Shown piece after piece: positions 1 through 8,064 of a DNA stretch of 42,057 nt. Position 1 is the stretch's first letter; every line of letters begins with the position of its first letter. The notes beneath the pieces were generated by a model that saw only the letters and a list, made by a program, of their open reading frames with translations, was not told where the DNA came from and made no database searches. The DNA is from Sphaerochaetaceae bacterium (lineage in GTDB: Bacteria; Spirochaetota; Spirochaetia; Sphaerochaetales; Sphaerochaetaceae). The translations under genes were made by a program, and so were the position numbers. The stretch is from assembly GCA_024699225.1 (NCBI GenBank), contig JAILPZ010000058.1, positions 1 through 42,057 of the forward strand. The letters are read 5' to 3'.

Positions 1-53
1 GGTGCTCTGCGCCTTACAACCAGTTTCTTTCTGGTTTTTAATTCTTCTTCCAT
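1..53 (-). CDS. 5' end of an unidentified gene, cut by the left edge
   Basis: An ATG at 53 on the minus strand opens a frame of 17 codons that runs off the window, reading MEEELKTRKKLVVRRRA. A GGAG box lies 9 bases before the ATG, good spacing for a ribosome-binding site. The visible residues are acidic and then strongly basic, as in the N-terminal extension of a nucleic-acid-binding protein. It lies downstream of cinA in the same direction. Rho is one possible guess given the neighbourhood, but nothing in 17 residues proves it. Confidence 0.5.
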   Translation of the reverse strand, partial: MEEELKTRKKLVVRRRA

Positions 54-152
54 ATAAATTTACTCCGAGTGCACACTTTCATGTGCTGGATTTAAAAAAC
101 GCATTATTAAGATTTAGGTATATTTTTAGGAATATCTCTGATTGAGACGTTT
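54..152 (-). other. intergenic gap downstream of cinA with a small hairpin
   Basis: This gap of about 100 bases is AT-rich. A five-pair inverted repeat (GCACA at 71-75, TGTGC at 82-86) sits just before the GGAG box of the leftmost gene. A weak TAATAA-type box can be seen but has no convincing -35 partner. No terminator with a T-run was found after cinA, so read-through is possible. Confidence 0.3.
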
Positions 153-1409
153 TTAAATATACAACCACTGCTTGGCCTTGTCAACAAGGCAAACTCCGTC
201 TAAATACATACGGGAAAGGAGGAAAGCAGCTGCAGCAAAACGCCTTCTGCTTCCGTCCCTGCCGTTTGAGTAGAGGTTAAGACGGACACTCTGGCTTTCC
301 CTGCCTTTTGCAGCAAAGCCAAAATAGACTGTTCCAAGAGGCTTTCCTTCAAGCTCTCCAGTGGGACCTGCAAGGCCTGTAACTGAGAAAGCAAAGGAGC
401 CGGAACTGCGAGAAAGTGAGCCCTCTGCCATCTCGAGAGCTGTTTCCGCACTCACCGCATTGTGAACTGCAAGGGTGTCTGAAGAAACTCCCAAGAGTGA
501 AGTTTTTGCAGAATCTGTGTATGTTACTTCAGAGCCCCAGAACCATTGGGAGGCTCCGTTTATGTCGGTTAAGAGTTTTGCACACAAGCCTCCTGTAGCA
601 CTTTCTGCACAGGTGACTGTAAGGCCATCCCGCTTGACAGCTTCTACAAACAGGTCAAGAGCCTGAATATCTCCATCTGCTATCAAATATGGACCAGCCA
701 AAGCTTTAAGATCTGAGATGAAAGCTTTTCTGTCAGAGGCGCTACCACCTTCTATATATAAGCTTATTCTGTAGTCTTGAAATCTTGTGCCCCACTTTAC
801 GCCTTCTCTTGCGCACTTCTGGCACATCTCCTCAAGGCGGGCCTCAGGGATGAGGAATACTGAGTATTCGTCGCGCCACTGGCCTTCATAGCCAATTAAG
901 GAAGACAGAGATTTTTCTACATAGTTTTCATACATGGGGTGCATCTCTTTGGGAGGTCCGGGCATGGCTGCTATGTAGACTTTTCCGTTTTCTGTTTTTG
1001 CAAAGCCTTCAAAACCTGCGGCAGTGCCGTTTGGGTTTGGAAGAACCTTGAAGCCCTTTGGAATGTAGGCCTGCTGCTCATTAGAGCCGTTGAGGCGGTT
1101 TCCCAGGCGTTTTGACAGAGCTTCCCGGGCCTGTGAGTCTTTTACAAGAGGCACTGAGCAGATGTCACTTATGAACTGTCTTGTCATGTCGTCACTGGTA
1201 GGTCCGAGGCCTCCTGTGACAAGGAGAACAGAACTGTCTGAAACAGCTTCTTTGAGAGCTGCTTCTATGCTGCCGTCATCCGGCACAAGAACTGCACGGA
1301 TGACAGAGTAACCCATCCTGGATAATGATGAGCAAAGGTACGGTACGTGCTTGTCGCAAATTATACCGCGTGTGAGTTCTGTTCCTATTACAAAGACTGA
1401 TGCTTTCAT
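153..1409 (-). CDS. cinA: CinA-like protein (MoCF-type domain plus NMN amidase domain)
   Basis: The protein has 418 residues, the full family length. The N-terminal part is a molybdopterin-binding-like domain with GGLGPTSDD (66-74) and AMPGPPKEM (148-156). The C-terminal part is a PncC-type nicotinamide-mononucleotide amidase domain with CAESATGG (267-274) and VTGLAGPTG (343-351). In the family this links pyridine-nucleotide salvage (NMN to nicotinic acid mononucleotide) with ADP-ribose hydrolysis. The open frame extends upstream to 1568, but that part is the antisense-like tail of lnt. The ATG at 1409 overlaps the lnt TGA as ATGA and gives the usual N-terminus, so it was chosen. Last gene of the rpsT-hup-lnt-cinA operon. 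Confidence 0.93.
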   Translation of the reverse strand: MKASVFVIGTELTRGIICDKHVPYLCSSLSRMGYSVIRAVLVPDDGSIEAALKEAVSDSSVLLVTGGLGPTSDDMTRQFISDICSVPLVKDSQAREALSKRLGNRLNGSNEQQAYIPKGFKVLPNPNGTAAGFEGFAKTENGKVYIAAMPGPPKEMHPMYENYVEKSLSSLIGYEGQWRDEYSVFLIPEARLEEMCQKCAREGVKWGTRFQDYRISLYIEGGSASDRKAFISDLKALAGPYLIADGDIQALDLFVEAVKRDGLTVTCAESATGGLCAKLLTDINGASQWFWGSEVTYTDSAKTSLLGVSSDTLAVHNAVSAETALEMAEGSLSRSSGSFAFSVTGLAGPTGELEGKPLGTVYFGFAAKGRESQSVRLNLYSNGRDGSRRRFAAAAFLLSRMYLDGVCLVDKAKQWLYI

Positions 1410-3166
1410 TTTTTCTTTTTTGATGTGTATAGGGTGTAGGCTAAAGAGGCTCCGAGTGAGAGGAAGGCCAGGACAGTGAAGGCAACTGCAACTGAATCTG
1501 AGATGCGGGTGTAGACTGTCTTGCCGTAGGTCTCTGAGGTGTAGATGGGGACATCGTAGATGGTCCAACCCATTTTAAAAGGCTCCATCTCGCCTTCTAC
1601 TGAGCCGTAGGGGGTGATGAGGCAGGTTATGCCGCTGTTGGTGCCGCGGACTGTGGTTCTTCTGTTTTCAACAGAGCGGAAGACGGCCATGGCCATGTGC
1701 TGGCGCTCTGCAGCTACTGAGCCTGACCAGGAGTCGTTTGTCATGTTGATCAGGAGGTCGGCTCCGTTGTTGACAAAGTCGGCGCAGAGGTAGCCGAAGA
1801 CGTCCTCGAAACAGATGGGGCTTGAGAATTTGATGCCGTTGCTGGTTTCGAAAACAACAGGCTCGGTGCCGGGCTGCCACCAGTGGTAGTCATTGTTCTT
1901 TAAGAGGTTATAGAGGGCCGGGAAGGTGTTTTCGTAGGGGAAATGCTCCGTGAAGGGGACGAGGTGCTGCTTGAGGTACTGGGCGGCTATTTCGCCGTTG
2001 TCGAAGAGGATGACGGAGTTGTAGTCGTCTTTGTTCCAGTCGCCGTCTTCGGTGTAGGGTTCGGTGCAGCCGGCTTTGAGGACGCCTGAGGGGTTGCCGG
2101 TCAAAAGCGGGACTCCGAGGGATTTGCCGAAGGAGACAAAGTCGTCAACGAGGTCCTGGATGGCGCGAAGGTAGTCAAATGTGGCGCCCTTGTCGTCGCC
2201 TGTGTAGGGGTAGTTTGTGTACCAGTCGACAGAGGGGACGAAGGCTGTTTCCGACCAGATTATCATGTCCGGGTCGGCCTGGAGCGCTTCAAGGCTCATG
2301 CGTTTGAGGTTGTTGTAGTTGGTTTTGTATGTGTTGTAGCCGCCGGCCCAGGAATCTGCGTTGTGCTGGACTGCTGCAACCGAGAAGCTCTTGTCCTCCT
2401 CTGCTCCCTTCCAGTAGGAAAGTGTGATAATTCCGTAAACAATCTGGAAGAGCACAAGGGCTGCGTAGGCTATGAGAACTATGCGGTTGGACTTGATTGT
2501 GTCCCAGAGTGAAGGACAGTCAACGGCTTTTTTGTAAACAGTTCTTGAATATACTGTTTTTGAAAAGCGTGAGCAGAACCACTGGCCGAGGAAGGCCTGT
2601 GGGAGGACTATCATAAAATTTAACAGCCAGATTCCGCTGAAATCGGCAATCTGTATTAAAACTGTGTACTTAAATAAGGCGTAGGCAATTGTGCCGTACG
2701 GGTAGCCTGCAAACCAGCTTTGTGAAAGGTAGGAATATGCCACCCAGACAAGAGCCTGGACGACAAAGCTGAGCTTTTTGGGAGCCCAGGAATCTGCTGC
2801 CTTGAGGGCGAGAAAGAGAAGAATCATCTCTGTACCCTTGATTATCTGGACCAGAAGGTTTGCAAGCGGATGGAAGGCTGAAAGCCAGAAGTTAAAGATC
2901 CAGAAAAAGACAAATCCGTAGATGAAACCATAGAGCCAGACAGCTGTCCATCTGGTGTTTCTTATTACGGCAAAAAGTGGGATGAGTGCAAAGAATGCAA
3001 GAAAGCCCAAGCCGTCCTTAAAGGCAAAGCCCGGAAATGAAAGAGCGAGTAAAAAGGCTGATAAAAGCAATAACGCAGCTTCAACCAGATAGGTTTTAAA
3101 GCTGCGTCTTACCGGCTGCACTTTACTGCCGCCAAAAATTCTTGCAATTGAATTCATTAAACTCAT
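1406..3166 (-). CDS. lnt: apolipoprotein N-acyltransferase
   Basis: This 586-residue inner-membrane enzyme adds the third acyl chain to the N-terminal cysteine of lipoproteins, allowing export to the outer membrane. Hydrophobic segments fill about 25-250 and one more lies near 558-582. Between them is a periplasmic nitrilase-fold domain. The expected catalytic triad is visible: Glu306 in WSETAFVP, Lys399 in LKQHLVPFTE, and Cys452 in SPICFEDVFG. The protein is somewhat longer than typical members because of loops in the nitrilase domain and a lysine-rich end. It overlaps hup upstream and cinA downstream by ATGA, which suggests translational coupling. The enzyme fits the lipoprotein-rich surface of spirochetes. 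Confidence 0.95.
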   Translation of the reverse strand: MSLMNSIARIFGGSKVQPVRRSFKTYLVEAALLLLSAFLLALSFPGFAFKDGLGFLAFFALIPLFAVIRNTRWTAVWLYGFIYGFVFFWIFNFWLSAFHPLANLLVQIIKGTEMILLFLALKAADSWAPKKLSFVVQALVWVAYSYLSQSWFAGYPYGTIAYALFKYTVLIQIADFSGIWLLNFMIVLPQAFLGQWFCSRFSKTVYSRTVYKKAVDCPSLWDTIKSNRIVLIAYAALVLFQIVYGIITLSYWKGAEEDKSFSVAAVQHNADSWAGGYNTYKTNYNNLKRMSLEALQADPDMIIWSETAFVPSVDWYTNYPYTGDDKGATFDYLRAIQDLVDDFVSFGKSLGVPLLTGNPSGVLKAGCTEPYTEDGDWNKDDYNSVILFDNGEIAAQYLKQHLVPFTEHFPYENTFPALYNLLKNNDYHWWQPGTEPVVFETSNGIKFSSPICFEDVFGYLCADFVNNGADLLINMTNDSWSGSVAAERQHMAMAVFRSVENRRTTVRGTNSGITCLITPYGSVEGEMEPFKMGWTIYDVPIYTSETYGKTVYTRISDSVAVAFTVLAFLSLGASLAYTLYTSKKKK

Positions 3167-3471
3167 CTATCAGAGACGTTGTTCCAGACCTGATCCTTGA
3201 GCTCCTTTCCGGGGCGGAAAACTGCAACGCCGTGGCTCTGTACTGCGACAAGTTCACCTGTTTTCGGGTTGCGGGCCTTTTCCTTGCCCTTGCGGCTTCT
3301 GACTTCGAAAGTACCAAAGCCTCTGAGTTCAATTACCTGGTCCTTGCTGAGACCTGCCTTGACCTCTTCAAAGAAAAGATCAATTACTTCGTGAATATCA
3401 CTTCTGTTAAGATCAAGTTTCTCGTGGAGACTCTCGATTATTGCAGCTTTTGTAAGTTTTGACTTAGACAT
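3163..3471 (-). CDS. hup: HU/IHF-family DNA-binding protein
   Basis: A 102-residue histone-like protein that bends and compacts DNA. The N-terminal helices (LTKAAIIESLHEKL) are followed by the beta-arm region with FGTFEVRSRKGKEKARNPKT and the RNPKTGE arm motif, then a short acidic end. The frame could begin at a GTG at 3477, but that GTG lies directly on the Shine-Dalgarno sequence GAGAGG. The ATG at 3471 is five bases after it and gives the start MSKSKLTK, so it is preferred. It is about ten residues longer than a minimal HU. It lies between rpsT and lnt and overlaps the lnt start by ATGA. Confidence 0.95.
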   Translation of the reverse strand: MSKSKLTKAAIIESLHEKLDLNRSDIHEVIDLFFEEVKAGLSKDQVIELRGFGTFEVRSRKGKEKARNPKTGELVAVQSHGVAVFRPGKELKDQVWNNVSDR

Positions 3472-3484
3472 GGGCACCTCTCAA

Positions 3485-3742
3485 TTAAGCTAACTTGTTA
3501 AGTTTGAGAGCCATTCTTGACTTCTTACGATCAGCTGTATTGCTGTGGATGATTCCCTTTGAAGCGGCTGAATCGAGAAGCTTTGCTGAAAGCTTGAAGT
3601 TCTCTTCTGCTGCTGCCTTATCTCCTGCTGCACATGCTGCATCAAACTTCTTGATGGCTGTGCGGAATGTGCTCTTTGTTTCGCGGTTCCTCATTCTGGC
3701 AACCTTAGACTGGCGATCTCTTTTTTCTGCGGATTTTTTCAC
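3485..3742 (-). CDS. rpsT: 30S ribosomal protein S20
   Basis: An 85-residue, strongly basic and alanine-rich helical protein with the S20 pattern: SAEKRDRQSKVARMRNRE near the start and the ending HSNTADRKKSRMALKLNKL. It binds 16S rRNA early in 30S assembly. A TTG at 3754 would give 89 residues but contains the ribosome-binding site itself. The sequence GGAGG-5 bases-GTG sets the start at GTG 3742 and gives MKKSAEKR, the usual S20 beginning. First gene of the operon, 13 bases before hup, with a strong promoter at 3800-3828. Confidence 0.95.
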   Translation of the reverse strand: MKKSAEKRDRQSKVARMRNRETKSTFRTAIKKFDAACAAGDKAAAEENFKLSAKLLDSAASKGIIHSNTADRKKSRMALKLNKLA

Positions 3743-3799
3743 AGTATCCTCCAAATAATTGTATATAAGCTTTAAATTAACCTAAGTTCGCGATTAGAC

Positions 3800-3828
3800 A
3801 ACATATCACAGACATTAAAAGTGGTCAA
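3800..3828 (-). promoter_or_regulatory. sigma70-type promoter of the rpsT-hup-lnt-cinA operon
   Basis: On the minus strand TTGACC (3823-3828) is followed after 17 bases by TATGTT (3800-3805). The predicted RNA start is near 3793, giving a leader of about 50 bases before the rpsT GTG. Confidence 0.7.
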
Positions 3829-3874
3829 TACAAGTTTAACAAACGGAACAAGACAATTTCTTATTGTATCAGAG

Positions 3875-4975
3875 TCAGTTAAACTCTTCCTGGAACTCTC
3901 TGGACACTTCCCAGCGGTTGTTTTCTCTTGAAAAGTACAATTCCTGTCTCGGAATCTGGAAGCTGCGGCCTTCAGAACCTGTTACGGTGACCTTTCTGGA
4001 AAGTATGTTTATGTCCTGAATGCGGTACAGATCTTCTCCGACCTTGAGCTTTGTGCCTTCATGCGGATAGCTCTGCTTCTCTTCATTATAAAAATCATAT
4101 TCATAGCTTAAGCAGCAAAGAAGTCTTCCGCAGGGTCCTGAAATCTTAACTGAGTTAAGTGAAAGGCTCTGCTCCTTAGCCATTTTAATGGTAACCGGCC
4201 TGAGCTTATCTGAAACACAGTGACAGCAGAAGTCTCTGCCACAGACTGCAAGGCCGCCGAGCATTCTGGCCTCATCCCTGACTCCAATCTGCCTTAATTC
4301 TATTCTCATGCGGAAAACGGAAACAAGGTCCTTTACAAGGTCTCTGAAGTCTACGCGGTCTTCTGCAGTGAAGAAGAAAAGTACCTTGGGCTCACAGAGC
4401 ATAAAATGTGCATTTACAAGCTTCATGTTAAGCTTTCTCTCTGCAATCTTCTCACGGCAGATTACTACTGCATTCTTCTCTTCTTCTATATTTGCGTTGT
4501 ATCTCTTAATCTCATCCGGGGATGCTATGTGGCTTATCCACAGTACGTCTCCGTCCACCTCAACCATCTCAGGCTCTCGTCCTGACGGGGTAAACTCTGC
4601 CTCTTCCGTCTCTTCTGCCTTCTCTTCTTCAAGTTCAGGCTCTCCCGCGTATGGTTTGAATTCAAACTCAGGTGGCTCTCCCATGGCTTTAAGGTCGTCT
4701 TCCTCTCCTGCACTTGAGCTGGGACAGAAGGAACAGGCTCCGCGCACTTCCGCGCAGCCCGGGGTATACTTTTCACCATCCAGATTGTCTGCAGGGCCTA
4801 CTATAATGGCTATGTCCATTCCGTAGCGTGTGGGGGCTACAACATAGGTTCCGGGGTAGTAGACGCTGTCTGAAGCGCAGACACAAACGTCGTTACTTCC
4901 GGGGACTTTTACAAGGTAGATATATGCTTTCTCGGCCTGGGCCTTATTATCTTTATTTTCTTTGTTGTCTGACAT
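3875..4975 (-). CDS. PSP1-domain protein, RicT/YaaT-like
   Basis: A 366-residue protein with the cysteine-rich PSP1 core: IGVRDEA (230-236), CGRDFCCHC (245-253), SGPCGRLLCC (279-288). In Bacillus, RicT joins RicA and RicF in an iron-sulfur complex that guides RNase Y. Treponemes are not shown to have that complex, so the role is inference, although RNase Y is encoded at 24285-25817. An acidic, proline- and glutamate-rich insert (about 89-143) separates the N-terminal part from the PSP1 core and makes the protein about 90 residues longer than the Bacillus one. The start is ATG 4975. An upstream TTG at 5011 is the -35 box of the gene's own promoter. Confidence 0.85.
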   Translation of the reverse strand: MSDNKENKDNKAQAEKAYIYLVKVPGSNDVCVCASDSVYYPGTYVVAPTRYGMDIAIIVGPADNLDGEKYTPGCAEVRGACSFCPSSSAGEEDDLKAMGEPPEFEFKPYAGEPELEEEKAEETEEAEFTPSGREPEMVEVDGDVLWISHIASPDEIKRYNANIEEEKNAVVICREKIAERKLNMKLVNAHFMLCEPKVLFFFTAEDRVDFRDLVKDLVSVFRMRIELRQIGVRDEARMLGGLAVCGRDFCCHCVSDKLRPVTIKMAKEQSLSLNSVKISGPCGRLLCCLSYEYDFYNEEKQSYPHEGTKLKVGEDLYRIQDINILSRKVTVTGSEGRSFQIPRQELYFSRENNRWEVSREFQEEFN

Positions 4976-4982
4976 ATGTAAA

Positions 4983-5011
4983 AAGTTACCATCAAGAGTG
5001 TTGATAGTCAA
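4983..5011 (-). promoter_or_regulatory. promoter of the RicT-like gene, probably leaderless
   Basis: TTGACT (5006-5011), 17 bases, then TAACTT (4983-4988) preceded by TGG. The box ends 7 bases before the ATG and no Shine-Dalgarno sequence is present, so the mRNA would begin on or next to the start codon. Confidence 0.6.
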
Positions 5012-5048
5012 TTGCGGACAGTTTTGCTCTGTAAATGATATGTTGAAA

Positions 5049-5077
5049 TTGTGTTTATTAATTATAAATGGTATGAT
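5049..5077 (+). promoter_or_regulatory. promoter of the Wzz-like gene
   Basis: TTGTGT (5049-5054), 17 bases, TATGAT (5072-5077). It lies in the 140-base divergent region and points to the right. The predicted RNA start is close to 5084, about 30 bases before the ATG at 5116. Confidence 0.6.
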
Positions 5078-5115
5078 TAGCGGGATTGAACAAACCAGGG
5101 AGGATATTTGTTCTC

Positions 5116-6177
5116 ATGAATGAAGAATATACCGAGATTAATCTTGTTGATTTATTAGCTCTTGTTTTTAAGAAGTTTAACGTTTTTGTGCTTGCCGCAG
5201 TTGTTGGTCTGGTTCTGGGTGTTGGAATTAATTACCTATCCGTAAGTCAGCCTTCAAAGATGGCTGCTTATGAGAAAGATATTGTAGTTTATGAGGAGAC
5301 CCTTTCTGCTATGGAAGAGAACCTTGAGAACTTGAAGGCAAGCTATGAACTTCAGAAAGCTCTAGTTAGTGCTTACTCTTACAACCTTGAAGATGGCTCT
5401 GTTTCTGGGCTTTCAGAAGATTCAAATGGAGAGTACATGATTTCACTTCAGCCTTCATATTCAGAGTCTTTAACAGAAAAAAGAGATGAAAAAAAGAATG
5501 ATGAGTCCGGATACAGCGTAGTACTTCAGCCATCTATAGTGGGAGCCATAAATACAGAGAGTAAGCTTTATTCTTTAATTGTTGAAACGGAAGATGAAAT
5601 TGATAAATTCATATCAAATAAACCGGTATATCCTGCACCGAGTCCTCTGAAATATGGTTTAATTGGTGCTTTTGTAGGTATTTTTGTAATGCTCTGTATC
5701 TATTGTTTTCCATTCATTATTAAAATGCCACTTACTTCTTCATACTCTTTTGAAGACAGAACAAAAGTTTCCTTCATGGGAGCTCTGTTTTCAGACAACA
5801 AATTCTGGTCAAAAATTGCCAGAAAGATGATAGGAGAGAGGTTTTGGAGGACAGAAACCGAAGCTTCAGAATACCTGAAAGAAAACATAGCTTCTTTACT
5901 TGAAAGCAATTCAAAGATAGCTGTTATAAGTTCATTATCAGAAACGGAGCTTAGCTTATCCTCAGAGAAAATAATTGAAGCCCTTGAGAGTATTGGTCAT
6001 GAAGTTGTGCTTGTTTCTCAGGCTCAGCAAAATCCAAAGTTCTTTTCGGCCATTAATAATGCAAATTACATCGTACTTCTTGAAAAGCAATGGATTTCTT
6101 CATCTCACAAAGTCATTTCAAACATGGAAAAAATCACTAGCCTTAATAAAAATACTGCAGGCTTTATTCTCTGCTAA
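5116..6177 (+). CDS. Wzz-type polysaccharide chain-length protein with degenerate kinase-like tail
   Basis: A 353-residue inner-membrane protein. Segment 22-42 and segment about 180-203 are hydrophobic and frame a periplasmic region with coiled-coil character, the layout of Wzz co-polymerases that set O-antigen or capsule length. Just before the second segment is a proline-rich VYPAPSP stretch, typical of the family. The cytoplasmic tail (265-353) follows the strand pattern of a tyrosine-autokinase domain (KIAVISSL, GHEVVLVS, ANYIVLLE, NTAGFIL) but has no Walker A GKS/T and no Walker B aspartates, so it should not bind ATP. A TTG at 5086 is an alternative start. GGGAGG before ATG 5116 (spacing 12) and the family start MNEEYTEINL favour 5116. 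Confidence 0.82.
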   Translation: MNEEYTEINLVDLLALVFKKFNVFVLAAVVGLVLGVGINYLSVSQPSKMAAYEKDIVVYEETLSAMEENLENLKASYELQKALVSAYSYNLEDGSVSGLSEDSNGEYMISLQPSYSESLTEKRDEKKNDESGYSVVLQPSIVGAINTESKLYSLIVETEDEIDKFISNKPVYPAPSPLKYGLIGAFVGIFVMLCIYCFPFIIKMPLTSSYSFEDRTKVSFMGALFSDNKFWSKIARKMIGERFWRTETEASEYLKENIASLLESNSKIAVISSLSETELSLSSEKIIEALESIGHEVVLVSQAQQNPKFFSAINNANYIVLLEKQWISSSHKVISNMEKITSLNKNTAGFILC

Positions 6178-6191
6178 GCAAACCTCTTTAA

Positions 6192-6220
6192 TTGACGGTT
6201 TAAAAAAGGGATGTTATCTT
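6192..6220 (+). promoter_or_regulatory. promoter of tatD-dus
   Basis: TTGACG (6192-6197), 17 bases, TATCTT (6215-6220). The leader before the tatD ATG at 6267 would be about 40 bases and contains a GGGAGG box. Confidence 0.65.
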
Positions 6221-6266
6221 TAGATAGAAGGGATTTGACTCAGCTTTGCTGGTACGGGAGGCCACA

Positions 6267-7046
6267 ATGCGTTTATTTGATACACACTGCCATCTTGGTC
6301 TCATTCATGAAGACTACTTAGAGCAGCTTCTTGCCGTCCAGTACGCCAAGAGAGTTGGAGTTAAGCACATAATTTCAATCTGTAACAGTCTTACAGATTT
6401 TGAAGTAATATATAACAACCTTAGAAGTGCTTCTGAGGTCTACCATGCTGTAGGCGTTTCTCCGTCCGAAAGCGGAAACAAAATTGACGGCTGGGAAACA
6501 AGACTTCAGGAACTTCTTAAGCTCAAGAGGGTTGTTGCAGTTGGTGAAACAGGCCTTGATTATGTCAAGAATTTTGCCCCCAAGGCAGTCCAGGTAGATT
6601 TATTTTTAAAACATCTGGAGATAGCCCGCAGAACTGATCTTCCCGTTATAATTCATAACAGACAGGCCGGAAACGACATAATTGATATTCTCAGAACAAA
6701 GATTCCTGAGAAGGGGGCTATTTTCCACTGCTACTCAGAAGACTGGGAAATTGCTCAGAAGGCTCTGGATATGCCTGTTTACTTCTCGTTTGCAGGAAAT
6801 ATTACTTACAAGAACATAAGAAAGCTTATTGAAACAGTAGAAAAGCTTCCGGATGACAGAATTCTTATCGAAAGCGAATCTCCTTTCATGGTCCCTGCCC
6901 TCTACTCCAAGAGAAGAAACCGCCCGGAATACCTGCCTGAGACTCTTAAGGCAGTAGCGGCTATCAGAAACACAGATGTTGAGGAAATGGCAGAGATTCT
7001 CTATGCAAACAGCCTGAAGGCTTTCAATCTGCCTTCTGAAGATTAA
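6267..7046 (+). CDS. TatD-family metal-dependent hydrolase
   Basis: A 259-residue TIM-barrel amidohydrolase relative; family members act as 3'-5' DNA/RNA exonucleases or D-aminoacyl-tRNA deacylases. Metal ligands are visible: His7 and His9 (DTHCHL), Glu94 (GETGLDY), His130 (IIHNRQ), His154 (FHCYSED). The last ligand is normally an aspartate in an ETDSPY-type motif. Here the motif is IESESPFM, with Glu204 in that place, an unusual change. The GGGAGG box five bases before ATG 6267 fixes the start; a TTG at 6246 has no such support. The stop overlaps the dus start as TAATG. Confidence 0.88.
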   Translation: MRLFDTHCHLGLIHEDYLEQLLAVQYAKRVGVKHIISICNSLTDFEVIYNNLRSASEVYHAVGVSPSESGNKIDGWETRLQELLKLKRVVAVGETGLDYVKNFAPKAVQVDLFLKHLEIARRTDLPVIIHNRQAGNDIIDILRTKIPEKGAIFHCYSEDWEIAQKALDMPVYFSFAGNITYKNIRKLIETVEKLPDDRILIESESPFMVPALYSKRRNRPEYLPETLKAVAAIRNTDVEEMAEILYANSLKAFNLPSED

Positions 7047-8020
7047 TGAAAGAACTACTTCATAAAGTCCGCATTGGTAACGTAGAGACAGAGGGCAGCA
7101 TTTTCCTTGCTCCCATGGCCGGCTACACAGACAGAATCTTCAGAAGTATATGTCTTGAGGAAGGTGCGGACATGTCTGTTACTGAGATGGTAAGCTGTGA
7201 AGGTGTAGCCAGAGGCAGTATCAAGACAATTGATCTTATGACTCGTGGTACGAACGAGAAGATCCTTAACGTTCAGCTTTTTGCTCCGGATGCAGAGACG
7301 GCCCGCCGCAGTGCAGAAGGTGTCATGAAGGCAAGCCCTCAGATTCTTGATTTTAACTGCGGCTGTCCTGTCCCAAAGGTGGTTAAGACCGGAGCCGGCA
7401 GCGCCCTTCTTAAAAATCCACAGGAGATTGGTAAAATAGTTAAGGCTCTTAAAGAAGAAACCGGTTTACCCGTTACTGTTAAAATCAGAACAGGCTGGGA
7501 CAAAGAAAGCATAAATTATCTTGAAACTGCTGCCATGGCATTTTCAAACGGTGCTGATGCTCTTACCATGCATGCACGCACAAAGAGCCAGCTTTACAGC
7601 CCTTACGCAAACTGGGAGACTCTTACAAATCTAAAAGAAAACTTCCCTGACAGGGTTATTATTGGTTCGGGAGATCTCTTTAGTGCAGAAGACGGCGTGA
7701 GGATGCTTAAGGAAACTGGGATAGATGCAATTATGTACGCACGTGGTGCAATAGGAAACCCGTTTGTCTTTAAGCAGACCAAGGCTCTTCTTAAGGGTGA
7801 AGCCCTCCCCGAGATTTCTACAGAAGAGAAAATTGAGAAGATTATGGTACACCTTGACGGGCTGACTCAGATGCTTGGAGAGAATACGGCATGCCGAGAA
7901 ATGAGAAAACATGTATGTGCCTATCTTAAAGGAATAAAGAACAGTGCAAAGGTTCGCCACATGGTCTCTACTGCGCTGACAATTGATGAGTATAAAGAAG
8001 CTCTCAAGCAATTGACCTGA
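7046..8020 (+). CDS. dus: tRNA-dihydrouridine synthase
   Basis: A 324-residue FMN enzyme that reduces uridines in the tRNA D-loop. It has the N-terminal TIM-barrel motifs LAPMAGYTDRIFRS (21-34), FNCGCPVPKVVKTGAG (103-118) with catalytic Cys107, KIRTGWD (146-152), HARTKSQLYSP (176-186) and the phosphate-binding region GSGDLFS (207-213) and MYARGAIGNPFVF (230-242). It ends with the helical tRNA-binding domain. Which of DusA/B/C it matches cannot be settled by eye; the motifs are DusB-like. Its start overlaps the tatD stop by one base, so the two are co-translated. Confidence 0.93.
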   Translation: MKELLHKVRIGNVETEGSIFLAPMAGYTDRIFRSICLEEGADMSVTEMVSCEGVARGSIKTIDLMTRGTNEKILNVQLFAPDAETARRSAEGVMKASPQILDFNCGCPVPKVVKTGAGSALLKNPQEIGKIVKALKEETGLPVTVKIRTGWDKESINYLETAAMAFSNGADALTMHARTKSQLYSPYANWETLTNLKENFPDRVIIGSGDLFSAEDGVRMLKETGIDAIMYARGAIGNPFVFKQTKALLKGEALPEISTEEKIEKIMVHLDGLTQMLGENTACREMRKHVCAYLKGIKNSAKVRHMVSTALTIDEYKEALKQLT

Positions 8021-8041
8021 TTGCCTTCAAAAATTTATTAT
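8012..8041 (+). promoter_or_regulatory. promoter of the purD-like gene
   Basis: TTGACC (8012-8017), which overlaps the last codons of dus, 18 bases, then TATTAT (8036-8041). The leader would be about 20 bases and includes GGGAGAAGG. Confidence 0.5.
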
Positions 8042-8064
8042 CTAAGAAGATATGGGAGAAGGAT

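Noticed and set aside
54-152. Riboswitch before the leftmost gene
   Set aside because: Only one five-pair hairpin is visible and no known riboswitch core could be matched in about 100 bases.
1410-1568. Extended N-terminus for cinA
   Set aside because: These codons overlap the end of lnt and give a His/Leu/Cys-rich stretch unlike any CinA start; ATG 1409 fits.
4308-4826. Open frame of 172 codons on the plus strand
   Set aside because: It is the antisense shadow of the RicT-like gene, serine-rich because of Glu/Lys codons opposite, with no ribosome-binding site.
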